The notes below the pieces were generated by a model. That model was given only the letters and a program-made list of their open reading frames with translations, did not search any database and was not told the DNA's origin. A program made the position numbers and the translations under genes. A stretch of 64,000 nt of DNA from positions 49,002 to 113,001 of the forward strand of contig NZ_JPOC01000005.1 in NCBI RefSeq assembly GCF_000738775.1, in the 5' to 3' direction. The DNA comes from Prescottella defluvii (GTDB taxonomy: Bacteria; Actinomycetota; Actinomycetes; Mycobacteriales; Mycobacteriaceae). The stretch's first letter is position 1. Every line of letters starts with the position of its first letter. This document shows, piece after piece, positions 38,303-48,921 of the stretch.

Positions 38303-41300
38303 CACTGGCACCCCGGCTTTCCGGCGCGGTACACGTCGTCGGCGCCCAGGCGCGCATCCTCGGTGAGGAGCATGTCGGCCTCGAGCTGACGGGATGCCTT
38401 GGCGGGCACCGAGTCCCCACCGAAGCGACGGTCCGCCGGACGCTCGTACAGGCTGTCGCCACCGCACATCGCCGACGCCAGACGACGCTGGCCGTCGATG
38501 GTGCGCTGCTGCGCCTGCGCCAGGTAGGCCGCGCGCTGGTCCACCGGGATGGACTCGACGAACGCCTGCGGGTGCACCACCGCGATTAGGCCCGACACGT
38601 GACCGAAGCCGAGGCTGGTCAGCAGGCCGGCCTTGAGCGCGAACTGGTCGCCGAAGCGCAGCGGGGTCCGCGGCCACACCAGGTGGGAGAACTCCGCCAT
38701 CTTGTCGTCGACGCAGTCGAGGCTGCGGTTCGGCGGGATGACGCCCTGGCCGAGGACCTGGCACAGGCCGATCAGCTGGAACGCTGCCGCGCCGCCCTTG
38801 GCGTGACCGGTGAGCGTCTTCTGCGAGATCACGAACAGCGGGGCACCCTCGCTGCGGCCCAGGGCCGCGGCCAGACGCTCGTGCAGTTCGGCCTCGTTCG
38901 GGTCGTTCGCCGCCGTCGAGGTGTCGTGCTTGGAGACCACCGAGATGTCGTCGGCGGTGACTCCGAGCGCGTTGAGCGACAGCGCGAGCTGCGAATCCGC
39001 TCCCCCGCGTCCGGCGCCGAGGGCACCGATGCCGGGGGCCGGGATCGAGGTGTGGACACCGTCGGCGAACGAGCCCGCCCACGCGACCACACCAAGAACC
39101 GGCAGACCCATCTCGAGGGCCAGGTCGCCCCGGGCCAGCAGGATGGTGCCGCCACCGGCGGACTCGACGAATCCGCCGCGACGGCGGTCGTTGGCCCGCG
39201 AGAAGCGGCGATCGCTGATGCCCTTGGCGGTCATCTCGTCCGACTTCGCGGTCGCCGACATGTCACCGAAGCCGATGATGCCCTCGATGCCGAGGTCGTC
39301 GAAGCCACCGGAGACCACCAGCTTGGCCTTACCGAGCTTGATCTTGTCGACGCCCTCCTCGACGGAGACCGCGGCCGTGGCGCACGCCGCAACCGGGTGC
39401 ACCATCGCGCCGTAGCCACCGACGTACGACTGGACGACATGCGCCGCAATCACATTCGGCAGGGCCTCCTGCAGGATGTCGTTGGCGCGGGACTCGCCGA
39501 GCAGCGTGTCGATGTACAGCGAGCGCATCGACGTCATGCCGCCCATGCCGGTGCCCTGGGTGTTGGCGACGAACGCCGGGTGCACCCAACGGAGCAGCTC
39601 GGACGGGGTGAAGCCACCGGTGAGGAACGCGTCGACGGTCGAGACGATGTTCCACAGGCCCACGCGGTCCACGGATCCGGCCATGTCGGCGGGGATGCCC
39701 CACTTGGTGACGTCGAATCCGGTCGGGATCTGACCGCCGACCGTGCGGGTCAGCTTCGCCTTGCGCGGCACGCGGATCTCGGTGCCGGCCTTGCGGGTGA
39801 CGGTCCAGTCGCCGCTCTCCGGGTCGACCGCGGCGGTCGTGTTCTCCGGATCGGAGTCGACGAACGCCCGGGCCTCCGCCTCGGAGCCGACCACGAAGGA
39901 CAGGTCCTTGTCGATGAAGACCGACGTCAGCAGCGGCGCCGTGTTGTCGACCATCGCGCCCTCGTCACCGTAGGTGCGGATACCGCACCGTTCGACGACG
40001 GCGTCGTGGTAGCGGTCGGCGATCTCCGCCTCCGGCACCAGATCGCCGGACTCGGCGTCGTACCAACCGGCGACCGGGTCGTTCTCCCACGTCACCAGGC
40101 CGGTGTTCCACGCCAGCTCGAGCACGCCGGCCGCCGAGAGCTGCTCGTCGACCTCCATCTCGAAGCGGGTACGCGACGAACCGTAGGGTCCGAGCTCACC
40201 GGCGCCGACGATCACGACCAGGTCCGCGGGATCGACGTCCAGCTCGGGCCAGGAAGCGATCGCGGGCATCTGGACCGCACGCGGCGGAGCGGGCAGTGCC
40301 GCAATCGAATTCGCGTCGTCTCCGGCCGCGTCGGCCTCCTTGCCGGCGTTCTCGGCCGCCTCGGCGGCCTCCTTCGCCAGCGCCGGCAGATCCAGGTCGA
40401 CCTCGGCGAGGCCACCGGTGAGATCCACCAGGCGCGGCGCCACCGCAGCGGCACGCTTGGCCTCCGCCGTGCACGAGGACAGCAGTTCGGTGGCCATCTC
40501 GTCGGTGGACCAGGTACGCACGCCCTTGGCCTCGACGGCCTCGACCATCGGGTCGTTGCCGCCCATCAGGCCGGTGCCGCGCACCCACCCGATCAGCGCG
40601 TGGACGATCGTGACCCGCTCCGCCCAGGTGCGCTCGGCCGACCAGCGTCCGACGACCGCGTCGAGCGCGGCCTTCGACTCGCCGTACGCGCCGTCGCCGC
40701 CGAAGAGGCCGCGGTTCGGGGAACCGGGCAACACCACGTGCAGGTGGGTGTCGACGTCGCTGTCGTAGCCGATCTTCGACAGGCCGCCGATCAGGCGCTC
40801 CACCGACCACAGCAGGACCCGCATCTCCATCTCGGCGCGGGCGCCGGCGTCGGAGAGTTCCCCGGCGACGCGAGGTGCGGCGAACGGGAACAGCATCGTC
40901 GGCGTCATCGCCTCCTTGACGAGCTTCTTCGCACCACCGGCGGTCTCCGTCTGGACGTTGCCGACCCAGTCGATGAGCGCGTCGACGTCCGCGTAGGACG
41001 CCATGTTCGCGGGCACCACCCACAGGGCGGCACCGGCGCGGGCGTTGTCGGCGTAGAGCTTGCGGTAGAAGCCCAGCCGCGAATCGTCGAGACGCGAGGT
41101 GGTCACGACCACCGTCGCACCGCCACCGAGCAGCTTGCCCGCCACCGACGCGGCGATCGAGCCCTTGCTGGCGCCCGTGACGACCGCGATCTCGCCGACG
41201 TACTGGCCGGTCTCGTCGATCGGGACGACCGCGACCTGCGCGATGCGGCCGTACAGCTCGGCCTGCGTGGTGCGGCCTTCCGTGGTGGCGCGCTGCTGCC

Positions 41301-44300
41301 ACCACCGGGCGTGGGTGGCCACGGCGGCACCGGCACCATCGAAACGCTCGACGGTCAGATCGGTCTCGCCGATCCAGGCGCGGGCCAGGTCCTCGCGAGC
41401 GGTGGCCCAGCGGTCGTCGATCAGGACGGCCTTCTTGGCGTCGAACGCGGGGGCGACCAGACGCGGCCAGTCCGAACCCAGCTCGGCCGACACGAGGTCG
41501 ACGAGAGCGGTGTCCTCGGTGGCGACGGCGGCGGCTGCCGCGTCGCTGAAGCCGAGCTGCTCGAGCACCAGACGGGCCGCGGAGGCCAGCACGCCGTTGC
41601 GGCCGGTGATGTGCTCGGTGAACTCACCGAGCGCGGCCGCGTCGACGGTACCGCCCGCGCCGCCACCGGCAGCCGGCATCGACACGGCGACACCGCGTCG
41701 ACCTGCCACGGCCTGGACGGCCGCGTCGACGAGTGCGTCGACGGTGGCACCGTCGGCGATCGCACCTTCGTGCAGGCCACCCATCGCGCCACCACGCACG
41801 CTGGAGCCGTCACGGGTACCGAGCGCGACCTCGGCGGTCACGTGGCTCGCCCAGCCGTCGCCGAGCTCCCAGACCTTCTTGACCCGGTCCGCGATCGCGG
41901 CGGGGCGACGACCCGACGGGCCGAACACCTTCCGCAGGTGATCGTTGATCGAGTCGGACAGCACCGGGCCGAACGGCTTGTAGGTGCGGGCCAGACGGTC
42001 GACCGTCACCGCGAGCGAACCCATGTCGGCGTCCGCGGCACCGTCGATCGCGCCGAGCGACAGCTCCGCGCCGAGGTCGACGAGCAGCTGGTTACGGCGC
42101 GAGGACACGCCGTCGCACAGCGCCTCGATGGTGTCGGCGGGACCGATCTGGTCCGGGCGCAACTTCGTCCACAGTGCGATGAGCACCTTGGTGGCGTCGG
42201 CGGCCTTGAACGCGATGTCGTCGGGGCGCGGTCCACCGCTCGGAGCGGCCGGAGCCGCGGCGGGGGCGGCGGCAGCGGCAGCCGGAGCGGCGGAGGCCGC
42301 GGGCGCTTCCGGCTCGTCGTCCTCCACCGGCGCCGGATCGACGTCGGTGCTGTAGACGACCGACGCCTCACGCTCGATGTTGAGGACCTCGACCGTGGTG
42401 TGCGCGTGCTCGTCGAGCTTGAGGGTCTGCGACGCGAGGTTCGCGACGGTCGGGGTGGCACCCAGACCGATCTCGACGAACCGCTCGACACCGAGACCAC
42501 CGTCGGCCTCGTCCGTGAAAAGCAGGTCCTGCGTCTCGATCCACCGGACCGGGCTCGCGAACTGCCAGGCCAGCAGCTCGACGAGGATGACGCGGGTCAG
42601 GGCGACCGGGCGTGCCGCCCAGCCGTCGAAGTCCGCGAGGACCGTCTGCAGCTGCTCCGACGGCACCAGGTCCGCGATCTCCTGGACGAAGTCGCGACCG
42701 AGGTTGAACAGCCTCGGCACCAGGTTCGGGATGTAGCGGCCGATCAGCAGCGACGGGTCGATGTCCTGCGGCAGCAGCTCGTCGAGCTTGGCGCGGAAGT
42801 CGTCCACACCGCCCCGCAGGACGGTCGAGTGGAACGGCACGTCGATGCCCGGCACCACGATGAACGCGCGCTTGCCACCGAAAGCCTCACGGCGGATGTC
42901 GATCTCGCGCTCGAGAGCGGCGAGGCCCTTGACCGTGCCGGCGATCGCGTACTGCGAACCCTTGAGGTTGAGGTTCACGATCTGAAGAAATTCTCCAGTA
43001 CGAGCTCCGATTTCACCGACGAACGCCTGCAGTTCGTCGTCGGCGACGCCGATCTGCGACGGACGGATCGCGGCCATGCGGTAGTCGCTGCGACCCGCGG
43101 CGTCGCGGGGCACCAGCTCGTGCATCGCCGAACCGCGCTGGAACACCACCTCGAGCAGCGCCTCGAGCGGCAGCACTCCGGCGACCGCGGTGAGCGCGTT
43201 GTACTCACCGACCGAGTGACCGGCCAGGTAGGAGCCCTCGATGAAGGCGCCGGACTCGCGGAGCTCGGCGACCTGCGCGACACCGAGAGTCGCCATCGCG
43301 ACCTGGGTGAACTGGGTCAGGTGCAGCACGCCGTCCGGGTGACGGTGCTCGACGCCACGCGCCTTGACCAGCGTCGGGTTGTCGCGGACGACGGCGAGGA
43401 TCGAGAAGCCGAGGGCCTCACGGGTGTGCTTGTCGGCACGCTCCCACACCTCGCGGGCGGCCTTGCTGCGCGAGCGGGCGTCGAGGCCCATGCCCGGACG
43501 CTGGATGCCCTGGCCGGGGAACGCATAGATGGTCTTCGGGGCGGCGGTGCGGCCGGACGCGACCATCACCAGGTCGCCGTCGACGCGGCAGCCGACCTCG
43601 ACGATCTCGGCACCGCGATCGGTGGCGATCCGGTCGACGCGGACGTCGATCTCGGCACCGGGGCGGACCATGCCGAGGAACCGTGCGGTCCACGCGGTGA
43701 GGCGGCGTGCCGGCGTCTTCGACGTCGGGTCGACGGCCGTGACCGCCTGCTGCGCAGCGGCCGACAGCCACATGCCGTGCACGATCGGGCTGCCGAGGCC
43801 GGCGAGCAGTGCCGCGGCGTCGGACGTATGGATCGGGTTGTGGTCACCGGAGACGCGGGCGAAGGCCGCCATGTTGCGCGGGGCGACCATCTTCAGGTCA
43901 CGACGACGGCGACGCGGGGTCTCCGCGACGTCGGCGGACAGCGAACCCCCGGCGCGCGCCGGGTCGGCCAGCTCGCCCTTGCCGGTGCGGCCGCGGATCG
44001 CGAAGCGCTCCGTGAGCGTCGCGACGGCGGGAGCGTCGAGGCCCTCGCCGAGCATCGCGCCGACCTCGACACGCACCTCGACGACGCGACCCATGTCGGT
44101 GTCGACGATCTCGCCGGCCTCGGCACGGACCACGAGAATGCTGGTCTCCGAGGGCAGTTCACCGACGAGGTTCACCGCGTGGTCGAGGTGGACCAGGTCG
44201 AGCATGCCCTCGATGACGTGGATGCCGGACTCGGTGGTGGCGGCGCCGAGGGCGGCGAACACGGCCGGCCAGCAGGCGCCGACGACGACGTCGGGCACCG

Positions 44301-47300
44301 CGTTGCCGCTGGTGCTCACGGTCTCCGGCAGGCCGACACCGGTGACACCGGCGTGGTCGGCGATCAGGTCCGGGGTCCACGCCAGGTTGATGTGCGCGAC
44401 ACCGCCCTTGACCACCGGAAGCTCCTGGCCGGCAGCGACACCGAGCAGTGCCGACATCGACGCCTCGGCGTCGGCCTCGGTGACGACGGGCGCGCCGCCG
44501 TCACGGACCGCGGCGGGCACGGTGATGCGGATCTCGACGGCCTTGCCGAGGGCGAGCGGCACCGTCAGGTCGACGTGCTCGGAGCCGGCGACGACGAGGC
44601 GCGCGCCGGTCTTGTCGTGGCTCGCAACGGTGTCGGACTCGATGGTCCACTCGGCGACGTCGCCGAGGCGGCGGACCGGGTTCTGCGTCAGGCGCGCGGC
44701 CCACAGCACGTCGGGTGCGGTGAGTACGGCGTCGAGCAGACCGGTGCCGAAGCCGCCGTGGCGGCGACCGGCGACCGGGGTCGGGACGGCGCCGGTCGCG
44801 ACGAGTTCGTCGGCGGTGGCCTTCTCGAAGCGGTCCAGCAGTTCGCCGACCGGCTCGTCGACGCGGGTGATGCCGGCGACCGCGACGGTGCCGGGGATGA
44901 CGCACACCTGGTCGGCGCCGTAGCGCGGATCGTGGGCCTGCCACAGCGAATCCGAACGCCACCAGCGGCGGACGTCGCCGTCGACGACGGGCACGAAGTT
45001 GACGGGCTTACCGGGCGTCTTGCACAGCGCCGTGAAGAACGGGACGTCGGCGGGATGCAGGACCGTGGTGGCGTAGTCGGGGTACGCAGCCTCGAGCGCG
45101 CACAGCGCGGCGAACGGCTGATCGAGCGCAGCCGAATCGGCGAACAGCGTCTGGATCGGTCCGCGGTCGTTGCGGTGCAGGCGGGCCTCGGCGCGCTGGA
45201 GCATCTCACCGAAGCGGTCACGCCACGAGACGTCGAGCCACACCGACTGGGTGGCCTCGGCGATCGCGTCCTGCACGTCGCCGCCGCAATCGAACGCCTG
45301 CGGGGAGTCGACGCCGACGGCGAGCTCGAGGTAGCGGCGCAGCCACTGCTGGTAGGTCATGGCCGCGACGTCACCGAAGTACGGCTTGGCGGTCACGTCC
45401 AGCGCGGCGATGATCTCGTCGCGGCGGGCGGCGACGGCCTCGGCGTCACCGGCGACCTCGTCGAGCAGACGACCGGTGCGGGACGCGGCGTTGTCGATCT
45501 CGTGGATGTCGGCGCCGAGCTGGCTGCGGCCGGACGCCATGCCGCCCTCGGCGGTACCCGCACCGACCCAGTCGGGGGTGCCGGGGGTGTCGACCAGCAG
45601 CTGCTTGACCTCGGGCGAGGTGGTGGCCTCGAGGGTGGCCATCGCGGCGGTGCCGACGAGGATGCCGTCGAGAGGCATTGCCGGGAAGCCGTATTCGGTG
45701 GACCAGCGACCGGTCAGGTAGTCGGCAGCCCGCTCCGGGGTGCCGATGCCGCCGCCGACGCACAGCACCAGGTTCTCCCGGGTGCGCAGTTCGGCGTAGG
45801 TGTCGAGCAGCAGGTCGTCGAGGTCCTCCCACGAGTGGTGACCGCCGGCGCGGCCGCCCTCGATGTGCACGATGACGGGGAAGTCCGGAACCTCGTTGGC
45901 GATGCGGACCACCGAACGGATCTGCGCGACGGTGCCCGGCTTGAAGGCGACGTAGCTGAAGCCGGCCTCGGTGAGCTCCTCGATGATCGAGACGGCTTCC
46001 TCGAGCTCGGGGATGCCCGCGGTGACGACTACGCCGTCGAACGGGGCACCCGCGGCGCGGGCACGCGGGACGAGACGCTTGCCGCCCACGTGCAGCTTCC
46101 ACAGGTACGGGTCCAGGAACATCGAGTTGAACTGGACGGCGCGACCGGGCTCGAGCAGGCCCTTCAGCTCCTCGACGTTGTCGGCGAAGATCTGCTCGGT
46201 GACCTGGCCGCCGCCGGCCAGCTCGGCCCAGTGGCCGGCGTTCGCCGCGGCAGCGACGATCTTCGGATCGACCGTCGTGGGGGTCATGCCCGCCAGCAGG
46301 ATCGGCGAGCGACCGGTGAGCTTGGTGAACGAGGTCTCGACGGCGACGCGGCCGCCCGGCAGCTGAACCGCCTTGGGCGCGAACTCGTTCCACGCGCGCG
46401 GAACCTCGGGTGCGGCACCCGGGGTGAGGAGGTTGCGGTGACCGCCGCGGGTGGACGCGGCGATGATGCCGACGCCACGGCCGCGCAGGCCGGCCGCGGT
46501 CATGCGGGTGAGCAGGTCGCCGGGGCCCAGGTCCAGGATCCAGGCGGCACCGGACTCGACCGCGCCGTCGACGGCATCGACCCAGTCGACCGGATCGACC
46601 AGCACGGCCTGCGCGAGGGCACGCACCTGCTCGGCGTCCAGGCCACAACGGGTGGCCCAGCCACCGATGATGTCGACGGCCTCGTTCAGGGCCGGGTGAT
46701 GGAAGCCGACCTCGACGGACAGCGACTCGAAGACCGGGGCGAACACCGCACCGCCGCGAGTCTTGGCCTCACGGGCGCGAGTCTCGTCGGCCGCGATCTG
46801 CTCGCAGCGCTGCTGCACGCGGGCCAGCTGGGCCGGCGGACCGGACAGCACGACGCGACGACGGCCGTTGCGGATCGCCATGACGGCGGCGCGCTCGGGC
46901 TCCTGTCCCTCGGAGACCTGCGCGACGATCGCAGCCAGGCGCTCGGGATCGACGTTGGAGACGGCCAGCATCGGCGCGCGGTCCGCGGTCGCGATGATGC
47001 CGCGGCGGCGGCCGACGAGACCGGCGGCGGCACCGATGAGCTGGGCAGTGGCGAGCAGCGCCCCGTCGGCGACGCCGCCACCCTGGACCGCGGCGGCGGC
47101 GATGAGACCCTGCGAGTGGCCGATCGTCGCGACCGGCGCGGTCTCGGCGGGATCGAGGCCCTGCTGCTGCAGCGCACGCAGCGCGGCGAGCTGGGTGAGG
47201 AATACACCGGGCAGCGACACCGCGGCGGACGTCAGGGCTGCGGCGGACGGGCCCGCGGCGCCGGCGGTGTCGTCGTCGTCCGCGAGTTCCTGCTCGAGGA

Positions 47301-47610
47301 TCCACGCGATCGGGTCGAAGCCGACCGGGCGAACGACGAGGAGATCCTGCGCGACGGGCTCGAGCAGTGCGGCGGCCTCGTTCACGAGGTCGGTGAGCGT
47401 CGGCTCCAGCGCACTGTCACGGGCGAGCTCGGCGAGGGCACTCAGCCACGGCGCGCCCTGGCCTCCGAAGGCCAACGCGTAGGGCTCCCCCGCGCGCAGC
47501 CGGTCCACGAGCGGGCCCTGTGCGGAGGACCGGGCAGAAGCCCGATCCGAACCGAACTGGCTGCTCTCCCTCGAGGTTCGTCCGTTTCCTGCAGTGTCGT
47601 CGATCGTCAC
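38302..47610 (-). CDS. fas: Type I fatty acid synthase, single-chain multidomain
   Basis: At 3102 residues this is a complete bacterial FAS I that makes C16-C26 acyl-CoAs, precursors of membrane lipids and mycolic acids. Domains in order: acyltransferase (GHSQG near residue 163), enoyl reductase (AGMTPTTVDPKIV near 440), dehydratase hotdog (SGDHNPIH near 1257), malonyl/palmitoyl transferase (FPGQG near 1363, GHSVGEY near 1463), ACP (GVSSRRNQLL near 1837, carrying the likely attachment Ser), ketoreductase (VTGASKGSIA near 2145), and ketosynthase (ACATAAVS with the Cys near 2743, KHDTSTAAND near 2893, KTLTGHAKGG near 2932). Start GTG 47608-47610 follows GGAGAGGA; 50 upstream open codons lack a site. 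An Ala-rich linker (about 1780-1800) precedes the ACP. acpS follows. Confidence 0.97.
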   Translation of the reverse strand: MTIDDTAGNGRTSRESSQFGSDRASARSSAQGPLVDRLRAGEPYALAFGGQGAPWLSALAELARDSALEPTLTDLVNEAAALLEPVAQDLLVVRPVGFDPIAWILEQELADDDDTAGAAGPSAAALTSAAVSLPGVFLTQLAALRALQQQGLDPAETAPVATIGHSQGLIAAAAVQGGGVADGALLATAQLIGAAAGLVGRRRGIIATADRAPMLAVSNVDPERLAAIVAQVSEGQEPERAAVMAIRNGRRRVVLSGPPAQLARVQQRCEQIAADETRAREAKTRGGAVFAPVFESLSVEVGFHHPALNEAVDIIGGWATRCGLDAEQVRALAQAVLVDPVDWVDAVDGAVESGAAWILDLGPGDLLTRMTAAGLRGRGVGIIAASTRGGHRNLLTPGAAPEVPRAWNEFAPKAVQLPGGRVAVETSFTKLTGRSPILLAGMTPTTVDPKIVAAAANAGHWAELAGGGQVTEQIFADNVEELKGLLEPGRAVQFNSMFLDPYLWKLHVGGKRLVPRARAAGAPFDGVVVTAGIPELEEAVSIIEELTEAGFSYVAFKPGTVAQIRSVVRIANEVPDFPVIVHIEGGRAGGHHSWEDLDDLLLDTYAELRTRENLVLCVGGGIGTPERAADYLTGRWSTEYGFPAMPLDGILVGTAAMATLEATTSPEVKQLLVDTPGTPDWVGAGTAEGGMASGRSQLGADIHEIDNAASRTGRLLDEVAGDAEAVAARRDEIIAALDVTAKPYFGDVAAMTYQQWLRRYLELAVGVDSPQAFDCGGDVQDAIAEATQSVWLDVSWRDRFGEMLQRAEARLHRNDRGPIQTLFADSAALDQPFAALCALEAAYPDYATTVLHPADVPFFTALCKTPGKPVNFVPVVDGDVRRWWRSDSLWQAHDPRYGADQVCVIPGTVAVAGITRVDEPVGELLDRFEKATADELVATGAVPTPVAGRRHGGFGTGLLDAVLTAPDVLWAARLTQNPVRRLGDVAEWTIESDTVASHDKTGARLVVAGSEHVDLTVPLALGKAVEIRITVPAAVRDGGAPVVTEADAEASMSALLGVAAGQELPVVKGGVAHINLAWTPDLIADHAGVTGVGLPETVSTSGNAVPDVVVGACWPAVFAALGAATTESGIHVIEGMLDLVHLDHAVNLVGELPSETSILVVRAEAGEIVDTDMGRVVEVRVEVGAMLGEGLDAPAVATLTERFAIRGRTGKGELADPARAGGSLSADVAETPRRRRRDLKMVAPRNMAAFARVSGDHNPIHTSDAAALLAGLGSPIVHGMWLSAAAQQAVTAVDPTSKTPARRLTAWTARFLGMVRPGAEIDVRVDRIATDRGAEIVEVGCRVDGDLVMVASGRTAAPKTIYAFPGQGIQRPGMGLDARSRSKAAREVWERADKHTREALGFSILAVVRDNPTLVKARGVEHRHPDGVLHLTQFTQVAMATLGVAQVAELRESGAFIEGSYLAGHSVGEYNALTAVAGVLPLEALLEVVFQRGSAMHELVPRDAAGRSDYRMAAIRPSQIGVADDELQAFVGEIGARTGEFLQIVNLNLKGSQYAIAGTVKGLAALEREIDIRREAFGGKRAFIVVPGIDVPFHSTVLRGGVDDFRAKLDELLPQDIDPSLLIGRYIPNLVPRLFNLGRDFVQEIADLVPSEQLQTVLADFDGWAARPVALTRVILVELLAWQFASPVRWIETQDLLFTDEADGGLGVERFVEIGLGATPTVANLASQTLKLDEHAHTTVEVLNIEREASVVYSTDVDPAPVEDDEPEAPAASAAPAAAAAAPAAAPAAPSGGPRPDDIAFKAADATKVLIALWTKLRPDQIGPADTIEALCDGVSSRRNQLLVDLGAELSLGAIDGAADADMGSLAVTVDRLARTYKPFGPVLSDSINDHLRKVFGPSGRRPAAIADRVKKVWELGDGWASHVTAEVALGTRDGSSVRGGAMGGLHEGAIADGATVDALVDAAVQAVAGRRGVAVSMPAAGGGAGGTVDAAALGEFTEHITGRNGVLASAARLVLEQLGFSDAAAAAVATEDTALVDLVSAELGSDWPRLVAPAFDAKKAVLIDDRWATAREDLARAWIGETDLTVERFDGAGAAVATHARWWQQRATTEGRTTQAELYGRIAQVAVVPIDETGQYVGEIAVVTGASKGSIAASVAGKLLGGGATVVVTTSRLDDSRLGFYRKLYADNARAGAALWVVPANMASYADVDALIDWVGNVQTETAGGAKKLVKEAMTPTMLFPFAAPRVAGELSDAGARAEMEMRVLLWSVERLIGGLSKIGYDSDVDTHLHVVLPGSPNRGLFGGDGAYGESKAALDAVVGRWSAERTWAERVTIVHALIGWVRGTGLMGGNDPMVEAVEAKGVRTWSTDEMATELLSSCTAEAKRAAAVAPRLVDLTGGLAEVDLDLPALAKEAAEAAENAGKEADAAGDDANSIAALPAPPRAVQMPAIASWPELDVDPADLVVIVGAGELGPYGSSRTRFEMEVDEQLSAAGVLELAWNTGLVTWENDPVAGWYDAESGDLVPEAEIADRYHDAVVERCGIRTYGDEGAMVDNTAPLLTSVFIDKDLSFVVGSEAEARAFVDSDPENTTAAVDPESGDWTVTRKAGTEIRVPRKAKLTRTVGGQIPTGFDVTKWGIPADMAGSVDRVGLWNIVSTVDAFLTGGFTPSELLRWVHPAFVANTQGTGMGGMTSMRSLYIDTLLGESRANDILQEALPNVIAAHVVQSYVGGYGAMVHPVAACATAAVSVEEGVDKIKLGKAKLVVSGGFDDLGIEGIIGFGDMSATAKSDEMTAKGISDRRFSRANDRRRGGFVESAGGGTILLARGDLALEMGLPVLGVVAWAGSFADGVHTSIPAPGIGALGAGRGGADSQLALSLNALGVTADDISVVSKHDTSTAANDPNEAELHERLAAALGRSEGAPLFVISQKTLTGHAKGGAAAFQLIGLCQVLGQGVIPPNRSLDCVDDKMAEFSHLVWPRTPLRFGDQFALKAGLLTSLGFGHVSGLIAVVHPQAFVESIPVDQRAAYLAQAQQRTIDGQRRLASAMCGGDSLYERPADRRFGGDSVPAKASRQLEADMLLTEDARLGADDVYRAGKPGCQ

Positions 47611-47767
47611 TGAAGTTAAGTCCTCTCCTGGTCCCGCGACGGGACGTAGGTCGTGGTCGGCCGCCCTCGGCAGAGCTGTCGCGGCGATGTCCCCCGACAT
47701 CCACGGCACCCCTCGAATGCGCTGCGAATACAGCGAATACGGGCGCGTCAAGGTTGACACAAAATCA

Positions 47768-47781
47768 TGAGGGAAGCCTCA
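47768..47781. promoter_or_regulatory. Dyad TGAGG-GAAG-CCTCA upstream of fas, copy 1
   Basis: Perfect 5-bp inverted repeat with a four-base spacer; it lies 158 bases before the fas start and just upstream of a TTGACG-like element on the minus strand. Confidence 0.5.
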
Positions 47782-47908
47782 CGTTTGCCTGCGCCCCGCT
47801 TTCTACCAGCGAGTATCGAGTGATCTTGCGCACAGGTTCACGCGAAAGTGACCCGCGAGTAGATCGCGTAACCGCGGGTCACGGGCCATGCGAGGACGTC
47901 CACAAACC

Positions 47909-47922
47909 TGAGGAAACCCTCA
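47909..47922. promoter_or_regulatory. Dyad TGAGG-AAAC-CCTCA upstream of fas, copy 2
   Basis: Same inverted repeat as at 47768, 141 bases further from fas and about 120 bases from the divergent gene. Confidence 0.5.
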
Positions 47923-48044
47923 CATTGATTGTTATCAATTCGTGACCTCCTTGACGGCAGGCCCGCAGCATGCGTCCACCCCGGATCGCCTTGTCGGGGT
48001 CGGCGGTTACCGTGCGCCGGACAATCGAACTTCCGGGGGGAACC

Positions 48045-48710
48045 ATGAGTGCATCAGACGTCCACACACTGCTCGCCTACATCGACGACGCCCTGCCGAG
48101 CGAACGAATCCACTGGCCGTCGGGCTGGCCCGGCGAGATCGAGGCGGCACTGCTCGACGCCGTCTTCTCGGCCCGCGCCACGTACGGGACACCGACGTCG
48201 GGTGTCCGGCGGGTCGTGGCCAATTGGCGGGCGCACCGCGGTGGGGACCTCGACGACCTCACAGCCTTGGCCGCCTTCGTCGACACCCCCGACCGCTTGG
48301 CGGAGATCCTCGGCAACCGTCAGCGGGTGCCGGGCAACTACACCACCAAGGCGGAGGCCGCGGCGCTCGCGGCGGCCGCGCTCGTCGAGGCGGGTGTCGC
48401 CGGCAGCGCACGGATCGGGGACGGCCGCATCGCCCGGGAGGCGCTCGCCTCGGTGCCGGGACTCGGCGCGACCACCTGGGAAACGTTCGTCCTGCAACTC
48501 GGACTCGTCGGCCCCGCGGCACTCGACACGATCCGCCAGTTCGTGACGGAGGCAATGGGACCCGGCGACACTCCGGTAACCGAGACGCGGGCTCTCGAGG
48601 TGCTCGCCGACGTCACCGAGCACCTCGATGTCGACCCGACAGCCCTGCTGGGCGCGGTGTGGCGGTACGGACGGAGCCGGGACCGCACCCGGAACCCGTT
48701 GTCCGCGTAG
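48045..48710 (+). CDS. Hypothetical protein with helix-hairpin-helix-like segment
   Basis: The 221-residue protein starts at ATG 48045 after GGGGGGAA. Most of it is alpha-helical. The segment ALASVPGLGATTWETFVLQLG (within residues 138-160) resembles the helix-hairpin-helix turn of DNA-binding and HhH-GPD proteins, but the rest shows no catalytic motif that I recognise. It is divergent from fas and precedes tRNA-Leu. The function is unknown; a DNA-associated role is only a suggestion. Confidence 0.7.
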   Translation: MSASDVHTLLAYIDDALPSERIHWPSGWPGEIEAALLDAVFSARATYGTPTSGVRRVVANWRAHRGGDLDDLTALAAFVDTPDRLAEILGNRQRVPGNYTTKAEAAALAAAALVEAGVAGSARIGDGRIAREALASVPGLGATTWETFVLQLGLVGPAALDTIRQFVTEAMGPGDTPVTETRALEVLADVTEHLDVDPTALLGAVWRYGRSRDRTRNPLSA

Positions 48711-48787
48711 GAGAATCGCTCCGTTCACTCCGGCGGCCGATCCTGACGTTCGGGACCGGCCGCCGGTGGCGTAGTCTGACACCACTC

Positions 48788-48872
<85 letters not shown>

Positions 48873-48921
48873 CGAACAGTCTCACCGTCTCCGGTGAGCA
48901 GAGGCGGGCGATCGCCGCGGC

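Larger units (their letters stand above)
47611..48044. promoter_or_regulatory. fas upstream regulatory region
   Basis: A 434-base intergenic region between fas and a divergent gene. Two perfect 14-bp dyads of the form TGAGG-N4-CCTCA occur (47768-47781 and 47909-47922), each followed by CnTT. A 10-bp hairpin (47848-47857 with 47873-47882, GTGACCCGCG) lies between them. A TTGAT-N4-ATCAA dyad lies near 47925-47938. A promoter-like TTGACG on the minus strand is near 47750. No gene is seen. Confidence 0.5.

Noticed and set aside
38599..47613. An uninterrupted 3004-codon reading frame antisense to fas
   Set aside because: It mirrors fas exactly, has no protein motifs and is Arg/Gly/Asp-rich; such frames arise from high GC at third codon positions. 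All catalytic motifs are on the minus strand.
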